Source: Bacteroides sp. CAG:530 (GTDB taxonomy: Bacteria; Bacteroidota; Bacteroidia; Bacteroidales; Bacteroidaceae). From it: 49,540 nt of DNA. Every line of letters starts with the position of its first letter. Position 1 is the stretch's first letter. Shown in pieces: positions 44,873 through 49,540 of this stretch. The translations under genes were made by a program, and so were the position numbers. The notes under the pieces are model-generated. The model was given only the letters and a program-made list of their open reading frames with translations, searched no databases and was not told the origin of the DNA. Location: contig FR881244.1 of the NCBI GenBank assembly GCA_000434735.1, forward strand, positions 4,479 through 54,018, written 5' to 3'.

Positions 44873-46435
44873 ATGAAATATCCGGTTGGCATACAGACAT
44901 TCGAACAAATTATAGAACGTGATTTTGTTTATGTAGACAAAACAGACTTGGTTTATTCCTTGGCTACGGAAGGTAAGATTTATTTTATGAGTCGTCCCCG
45001 TCGTTTCGGAAAGAGTTTGCTGCTATCTACGCTTCGTGCTTATTTCGAAGGAAAGAAAGAACTGTTCGCTGGTTTGAAGATCGATGCGTTAGAGCACGAT
45101 TGGCATGTACACCGTGTGTTTCATATAGATTTTAACGGCACTAATTTTACACAGCCTGGTGCCTTGCATATGAGAATCGAGGGCTATCTGCATGATTGGG
45201 AAAAGGAATATGGCATAACTCCAGATGTTGATTTTAGTTTGGGCTCTCGCTTCAACCGCATACTTCAAGCTGCTGCCGAGCAAACTGGAAGAGGTGCTGT
45301 AGTTTTGGTGGATGAGTACGACAAGCCTTTGCTCGATGTATTAGAAGGCGATTCGGAACTTCTTGAACAGAACCGAGAGATTCTGAAAGCGTTTTATTCC
45401 GTATTCAAGCTTGCCGATGCTTCCCTCCGTTTCGTTTTTCTTACAGGTGTTACCAAATTCTCGCAGGTCAGCGTGTTCAGTGGTTTTAACCAACCGAAGG
45501 ACATCAGTATGTTTGAAAAATACGAAGCTCTTTGCGGTATTACTGAAGAAGAGCTGCATACACAGTTTGCCGAATCCATCAAAGAGATGGCGGCAGTAAA
45601 CGGTTGTAGCGAAGAGGAAATCCGTCAGCGATTAAAACGGCATTACGACGGTTATCACTTCAGTGAAAACCTTACGGATATTTATAATCCGTTCAGCGTA
45701 TTGAATGCGCTCGATAGCCGACGAATCCGCGACTTCTGGTTTACCAGCGGTACACCATCTTACTTGATTCGCTTAATGAATCATTTTCATAAGGGAATTG
45801 ACGAGCTTACCAATAAGTATTACCTCCCAGATGAATTCATTAACTATAAAGCAGACATAGAATATCCGTTGCCTATGATTTACCAGAGCGGTTACCTCAC
45901 CATAAAAGATTTCGATAGAGATTCAAATCTCTTCTTGCTTGATTTCCCCAACAACGAGGTAAAGAGCGGTTTCTTGGCTATGGTGGCTACCAACTACTTG
46001 CAATGCAAAATGCCATTAGAGTCTTGGATGGTGAAAGCGGTATTTGCGTTAAAGCGTGGTCAACTGGAAGAATTCCGCAAGATGCTCACTTCTTTTTTGG
46101 CAAGCATCCCATATACCATGCGCCGCAAAGAAAACGAGCCTGAAAGGGAACGTTATTTCCATTATACATTCTATCTGCTGCTTCGCTTGATGAGTGTGTA
46201 CGCTGTTCTTACTGAAAAAGAGCAGAGCGAAGGTAGGGTAGACTGCATTGTAGAAACTCCTCAGTACGTGTATATCTTCGAGTTCAAGTTGGATGGTACT
46301 GCCGCCGAGGCTTTACAGCAGATAAACGATAAAGGTTATGCCCGTCCGTACGAAGCGTCAGAGCGCAAAGTGTATAAGGTGGGAGTAAACTTCTCTTCCA
46401 AGACCGGAACTATAGATGAATGGGAAGTAGGATGA
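44873..46435 (+). CDS. AAA-ATPase-like protein with PD-(D/E)XK nuclease-like C-terminus
   Basis: 520 residues. N-terminal AAA-ATPase_like domain: RPRRFGKSLL (41-50) as the P-loop and VVLVDEYDKPLL with D147-E148 as Walker B. The C-terminal ~100 residues match PDDEXK_9: RVDCIVETPQYVYIFEFKLDG, with D and E-x-K of the nuclease fold. This family is highly multiplied in Bacteroidales genomes and has no firmly known job. The gene sits alone between two copies of the same terminator, as if inserted or duplicated as a cassette. Confidence 0.9.
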   Translation: MKYPVGIQTFEQIIERDFVYVDKTDLVYSLATEGKIYFMSRPRRFGKSLLLSTLRAYFEGKKELFAGLKIDALEHDWHVHRVFHIDFNGTNFTQPGALHMRIEGYLHDWEKEYGITPDVDFSLGSRFNRILQAAAEQTGRGAVVLVDEYDKPLLDVLEGDSELLEQNREILKAFYSVFKLADASLRFVFLTGVTKFSQVSVFSGFNQPKDISMFEKYEALCGITEEELHTQFAESIKEMAAVNGCSEEEIRQRLKRHYDGYHFSENLTDIYNPFSVLNALDSRRIRDFWFTSGTPSYLIRLMNHFHKGIDELTNKYYLPDEFINYKADIEYPLPMIYQSGYLTIKDFDRDSNLFLLDFPNNEVKSGFLAMVATNYLQCKMPLESWMVKAVFALKRGQLEEFRKMLTSFLASIPYTMRRKENEPERERYFHYTFYLLLRLMSVYAVLTEKEQSEGRVDCIVETPQYVYIFEFKLDGTAAEALQQINDKGYARPYEASERKVYKVGVNFSSKTGTIDEWEVG

Positions 46436-46449
46436 TTTTATAAACAATA

Positions 46450-46503
46450 AACCATAAAGGCGCATTGTTAGGGTGGAGTAACCTTGACAATGCGCCTTTC
46501 GTT
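46450..46503 (+). terminator. Terminator, copy 2 of the duplicated 54-bp element
   Basis: AAAGGCGCATTGT (46456-46468) pairs with ACAATGCGCCTTT (46487-46499), followed by a T-rich tail. Near-identical to 44693-44746. Confidence 0.85.
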
Positions 46504-46575
46504 TTTTATGTATCCTCGAAAAAGTGTATTCTTAGAAGAAATTTCCCATTTTAAAGTGACCACCACTGTAGTCGT

Positions 46576-46669
46576 TGAAAAACCATTGCGATGATTAAAA
46601 CCAACCATTGCGATGGTTAAGACGAAACAATGCGATGGTTTAATCGGATTATCGCATTGTTTTTTCAGT
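46576..46669. repeat. CATTGCGATG palindromic element, copy C
   Basis: Arms: CATTGCGATG at 46584 and 46606, the variant CAATGCGATG at 46628, and ATCGCATTG at 46651. ACAATGCGAT (46627-46636) pairs with ATCGCATTGT (46651-46660), followed by T. The element starts with TGAAAAA and ends in TTTTTTCAG, as copy A does. The rest of the 46504-46748 gap shows no gene. Confidence 0.78.
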
Positions 46670-46748
46670 GCTTTTAAGCAGTTATTTTATGTATGTGATA
46701 TTTACTTTGTTTATCGAGAGAAGTTATATATCTAATAAGAAAGCCAGA

Positions 46749-47672
46749 TTAGAATATTACGAATTTCGAATCGTCAAAATTGAAGATACTTACATAGCGG
46801 TCGAAGAACTTCAAACCGATATTTCCTTCCGAAGTGAATTTAGGTAACATGGCGGTTATCACCACAATCTGATCTCTAAAAGTTATGCCACATAGCTTTG
46901 CTTGCTGAGTAGCTATTGCTTCGGCCACAACGTCCCCTTTCCTGTTGTAACCCTTTTGCAGCTTAAGCCCCGCATTCTCTTTCACGAAATCTTTCACCGC
47001 TTGGCTCTGTTTCATCAATGCGATAAACGATCCGTTCCCTAAGTCTAAGACGAAATTTCCGCCGAGCGAAAATTTTCTACCATCCTGCTTGAATGTCAAT
47101 TCAGCCTTGATAGCCGGCATTTTTAAGTACGTGTCATAATTTATGTCGAACGATTTACCCGACTGACACTCCGTAAGATACTCATCCTTACCAATTAGTT
47201 GCAGCGTATAATTCTTCATGTCCAGCTTTACTATGCGAGAATTATCGGTGGCGTTATGCAAGTTTTGTACAGGAACAGCCATGTCGTAATACGAAGATAA
47301 ATCAGCTAAGATTAATATCTTGCCTTCGTACGTAGTCTTTTCGCTCAGCATGATTTTACCCTTTGCCCTATGCGTAATACGATGCCGTTTTCCGCCCAAA
47401 TTCATTTTCTGTTCACTTTGGTGAGGAACAAGCATCAAGTGCAACTCCTCTTGATGCTTGAATGCAAAAGCAGAGTCGATAAGCATAACGTGTATGCCCG
47501 ATTCCACAAGTATTTTACTTTCTACCGATTGATTTATTTGTGCGTTGAAAACGTAGTGTCCATCTACTTTTTTCAATTTAAATACGTCAGCATTATTCTG
47601 TTGTGCAAACGCAAGGTTGCATTCTGCTATGATAAAAACGATAAGGCTCAATAATGTTCTCATATTACTCAT
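46749..47672 (-). CDS. Secreted retropepsin-like (aspartyl-protease-fold) protein
   Basis: 307 residues with a signal peptide ending near AFAQQ (residue 24). The second half has NFVLDLGNGSFIAL, a D-x-G motif of the retropepsin fold, and ends in GNIGLKFFDRYVSIFNFDDSKF, typical of these bacterial proteins. In the first half the matching position reads ILVESGIHVML, with Glu-Ser-Gly in place of Asp-Ser/Thr-Gly, so one catalytic Asp appears lost. It may be an inactive or altered protease. Two in-frame starts (MSN or MRT) are three residues apart. Confidence 0.7.
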   Translation of the reverse strand: MSNMRTLLSLIVFIIAECNLAFAQQNNADVFKLKKVDGHYVFNAQINQSVESKILVESGIHVMLIDSAFAFKHQEELHLMLVPHQSEQKMNLGGKRHRITHRAKGKIMLSEKTTYEGKILILADLSSYYDMAVPVQNLHNATDNSRIVKLDMKNYTLQLIGKDEYLTECQSGKSFDINYDTYLKMPAIKAELTFKQDGRKFSLGGNFVLDLGNGSFIALMKQSQAVKDFVKENAGLKLQKGYNRKGDVVAEAIATQQAKLCGITFRDQIVVITAMLPKFTSEGNIGLKFFDRYVSIFNFDDSKFVIF

Positions 47673-47701
47673 GATAGAAGATTTATGTGTTAGTTTGGTC
47701 G

Positions 47702-47709
47702 CAAATATA
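47702..47709 (-). promoter_or_regulatory. -7 box of the retropepsin-like gene
   Basis: The minus strand reads TATATTTG, an exact TAnnTTTG, about 30 nt before the start codon. The -33 region is unclear. Confidence 0.5.
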
Positions 47710-47838
47710 TTAAAAATCGTTTTCGCAATGCTGAGTGCTTGTTCCTTTTTCTATGATCTGTTTCGCTTAGGTCAGTCATTATAAATCGGATATATAACAT
47801 CCCCATCGCCCAACAACCGGAGCGATGGGAATGTCTCT

Positions 47839-48963
47839 TTAAATACATCCCTTACTAGAGGGAACTTCATAATGATATATATCTCGGCGGACAGCCATTT
47901 TGATGCTTCGCGCCAACGCCTTGAAGATGCCTTCTATCTTATGATGTTCGTTCTGACCCTCGGCTTTGATGTTTAGGTTCATGCGAGCGGAGTCGCTGAG
48001 CGACTTGAAGAAGTGAAGGAACATTTCGGTGGGCATGTCGCCTATCTTTTCGCGGTGGAACTCTGCGTCCCATACCAGCCAGGCACGACCGCCGAAGTCG
48101 AGTGATACCTGGCATAGGCAATCGTCCATAGGGAGGCAGAAGCCGTAGCGCTCTATTCCTCTCTTGCTGCCTAAGGCTTGGTAGATGCATTCTCCAAGTG
48201 CTATGGCGGTGTCTTCTATGGTGTGGTGCTCGTCAACTTCCAAGTCGCCTTTTACGGTGATGTCGAGGTCGATGCCGCCGTGCTTGCCTATCTGCTCCAG
48301 CATGTGGTCGAAGAATCCCAGCCCTGTACTGATGTGGCAAGTGCCGTTGCCGTCCAAGTTCAGGCGGATGCGTATATCTGTCTCTTTGGTAGTGCGTTGC
48401 ACTTCGGCTGTGCGCTCTCCGGCAAACAGAAACTCGGCTACGCGGTCCCAGTCGGTAGTGGCAAGTGCGCATACATCTTCCAAGTTTTTCTCTTTAAGAC
48501 ACTCTTTGTCATCTTGCAGCAAGATGGCTTTACATCCCAAGTTATTTGCCAACTCTACATCCGTAGCACGGTCGCCTATCACGAAGCTTCCTGCCAAGTC
48601 ATAGTCTTCATTATTAAGATAGCGAGTCAGCATTCTGGTGCGAGGCTTACGTGTGGGGGCGTTATCCTCCGGGAAGCTGCGGTCTATGAAAATCTCGTCG
48701 AATGTCACTCCCTCATTACGCAGGGTGTTCAGCACCAGATTATGCACGGGCCAAAACGTATCTTCGGGGAAAGACGGAGTGCCCAATCCGTCTTGGTTGG
48801 TTACCATGGCGAACTCGAAGTCGAGCTTCTGACGGATGAAATAAAGGTTGCGTATAGCTTTAGGATAAAACTCCAACTTCTCGAAAGCGTCGAGTTGATA
48901 GTCTACGGGCGGCTCTATCACGATTGTTCCATCGCGGTCTATAAATAATACTTTTTTCTTCAT
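47839..48963 (-). CDS. hisB: Bifunctional histidinol-phosphatase / imidazoleglycerol-phosphate dehydratase HisB
   Basis: 374 residues in two domains. Residues 1-~165: HAD-type histidinol phosphatase with FIDRDGT (D9, D11). Residues ~180-374: IGP dehydratase with GLGFFDHMLEQIGKHGG, DEHHTIEDTAIALGE and NEHHKIEGIFKALA, whose His/Glu residues bind the two Mn ions. It performs two steps of histidine synthesis. It follows hisC by 2 nt, so both are one operon. Confidence 0.96.
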   Translation of the reverse strand: MKKKVLFIDRDGTIVIEPPVDYQLDAFEKLEFYPKAIRNLYFIRQKLDFEFAMVTNQDGLGTPSFPEDTFWPVHNLVLNTLRNEGVTFDEIFIDRSFPEDNAPTRKPRTRMLTRYLNNEDYDLAGSFVIGDRATDVELANNLGCKAILLQDDKECLKEKNLEDVCALATTDWDRVAEFLFAGERTAEVQRTTKETDIRIRLNLDGNGTCHISTGLGFFDHMLEQIGKHGGIDLDITVKGDLEVDEHHTIEDTAIALGECIYQALGSKRGIERYGFCLPMDDCLCQVSLDFGGRAWLVWDAEFHREKIGDMPTEMFLHFFKSLSDSARMNLNIKAEGQNEHHKIEGIFKALARSIKMAVRRDIYHYEVPSSKGCI

Positions 48964-48965
48964 GG

Positions 48966-49540
48966 TTACGCCTCCTTATATTCATTCAGCGCCTCTATCA
49001 GCATATCGTTTTCGGGGCGGGTTCCTATGGTTATGCGAAGGCAGTCCTTGCATAACGTCACGTTGGTTCGGTTTCGTACTATGATGCCCTTATCTACCAA
49101 GTAATTGTATATCTTACGGGCATCGGTTACTTTTGCCAAGAAGAAGTTGGCGTCGGTAGGGTAGATGTGCTTGCATATAGCCAACTTGCCGAACACCTCA
49201 ATCAGTCGTGCTCTTTCTTCGAGCAGCGAGTTTACCCATCGTTTTACTTCGTAGTGTTTCTGAATAATCTTCAGTGCCTCTTCTTGGGTAAGGCGGTTCA
49301 CATTGTATGGGTATTTCACCTTATTGAATATGCTGATGATGTCTGCGCTGGCAAATGCCATACCCAAGCGGATAGCTGCGCATCCCCATGCCTTACTGAA
49401 TGTGTTGAGGATAATCATGTTGGGATGTTGGTCGAGTTCCAAGCGGAATGGCTTTTCGGACGAGAAATCAGAGTATGCCTCGTCTATTACTACCAATCCA
49501 TCGAAGCCCGAAAGAATTTTCAGTATTTCTGAGCGGTTCA
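48966..49540 (-). CDS. hisC: Histidinol-phosphate aminotransferase HisC (N-terminal part beyond the window)
   Basis: The minus-strand frame is open to the window edge, so the gene starts outside it; about 190 residues are present. VVIDEAYSDF binds PLP, and NTFSKAWGCAAIRLG contains the PLP-linking lysine (SKA). The C-terminus has CLRITIGTRPENDMLIEAL, typical of HisC. It transaminates imidazole-acetol phosphate to histidinol phosphate, the step between the two HisB activities. Confidence 0.94.
   Translation of the reverse strand, partial: NRSEILKILSGFDGLVVIDEAYSDFSSEKPFRLELDQHPNMIILNTFSKAWGCAAIRLGMAFASADIISIFNKVKYPYNVNRLTQEEALKIIQKHYEVKRWVNSLLEERARLIEVFGKLAICKHIYPTDANFFLAKVTDARKIYNYLVDKGIIVRNRTNVTLCKDCLRITIGTRPENDMLIEALNEYKEA

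Noticed and set aside
48178..48948. 256-codon plus-strand open frame
   Set aside because: Antisense to hisB, a clear gene.

Overview
The window looks like chromosomal DNA from a gut-type Bacteroidales (Bacteroidaceae-like; I cannot fix the genus). Support: a SusC/SusD pair, repeated promoters of the Bacteroidetes type (TTTG, about 19-20 nt, TAnnTTTG), few Shine-Dalgarno sites, a fused HisB, a Bacteroides-type sialidase and sialate esterase, and an AAA-ATPase/PD-(D/E)XK protein typical of the order. I see no rRNA, tRNA or CRISPR array.

Layout. 1-1150: end of a TrkH/KtrB potassium channel plus its RCK partner. 1180-3267: secreted two-domain sialate O-acetylesterase. 3268-4261: AT-rich non-coding stretch with a compact inverted-repeat element. 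4262-20280: a long polysaccharide-utilisation-like operon of SusC, SusD, periplasmic arylsulfate sulfotransferase, CHR-family oxyanion transporter, PAPS-type sulfotransferase, a GH-like barrel protein, a DUF5107/TPR protein and an alpha/beta hydrolase. 20769-25125: a four-gene island of protein kinase with BspA-type leucine-rich repeats, a NADAR-like protein, a DarT-like ADP-ribosyltransferase fused to a vWA domain, and a PP2C phosphatase. 25591-28833 (minus): a small protein, YgiQ radical SAM and MnmA. 28939-33967: two POT-family transporters and a sodium:solute symporter. 34121-37483: mfd. 37788-41373: biotin-dependent acyl-CoA carboxylase operon. 41501-43966: amidase and sialidase. 44014-44678: ABM-domain protein and hotdog thioesterase. 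44873-46435: AAA-ATPase/nuclease-like protein between two copies of one terminator. 46749-47672 (minus): retropepsin-like secreted protein. 47839-49540 (minus): hisB and partial hisC.

The most interesting part is the 20.7-25.1 kb island. It combines a kinase/PP2C/vWA triad, known from Ter-type stress systems, with an ADP-ribosylation pair (DarT-like toxin, NADAR-like reversal enzyme). It has its own strong-looking promoter and tight gene spacing. I infer a phospho-regulated ADP-ribosylation defence or toxin-antitoxin system; the NADAR assignment is the weakest link. A second signal is a family of CATTGCGATG/CATCGCAATG palindromic elements at three intergenic sites, one just left of the island. 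A third is the presence of two mechanistically different sulfotransferases and a possible oxyanion transporter in one SusCD operon.
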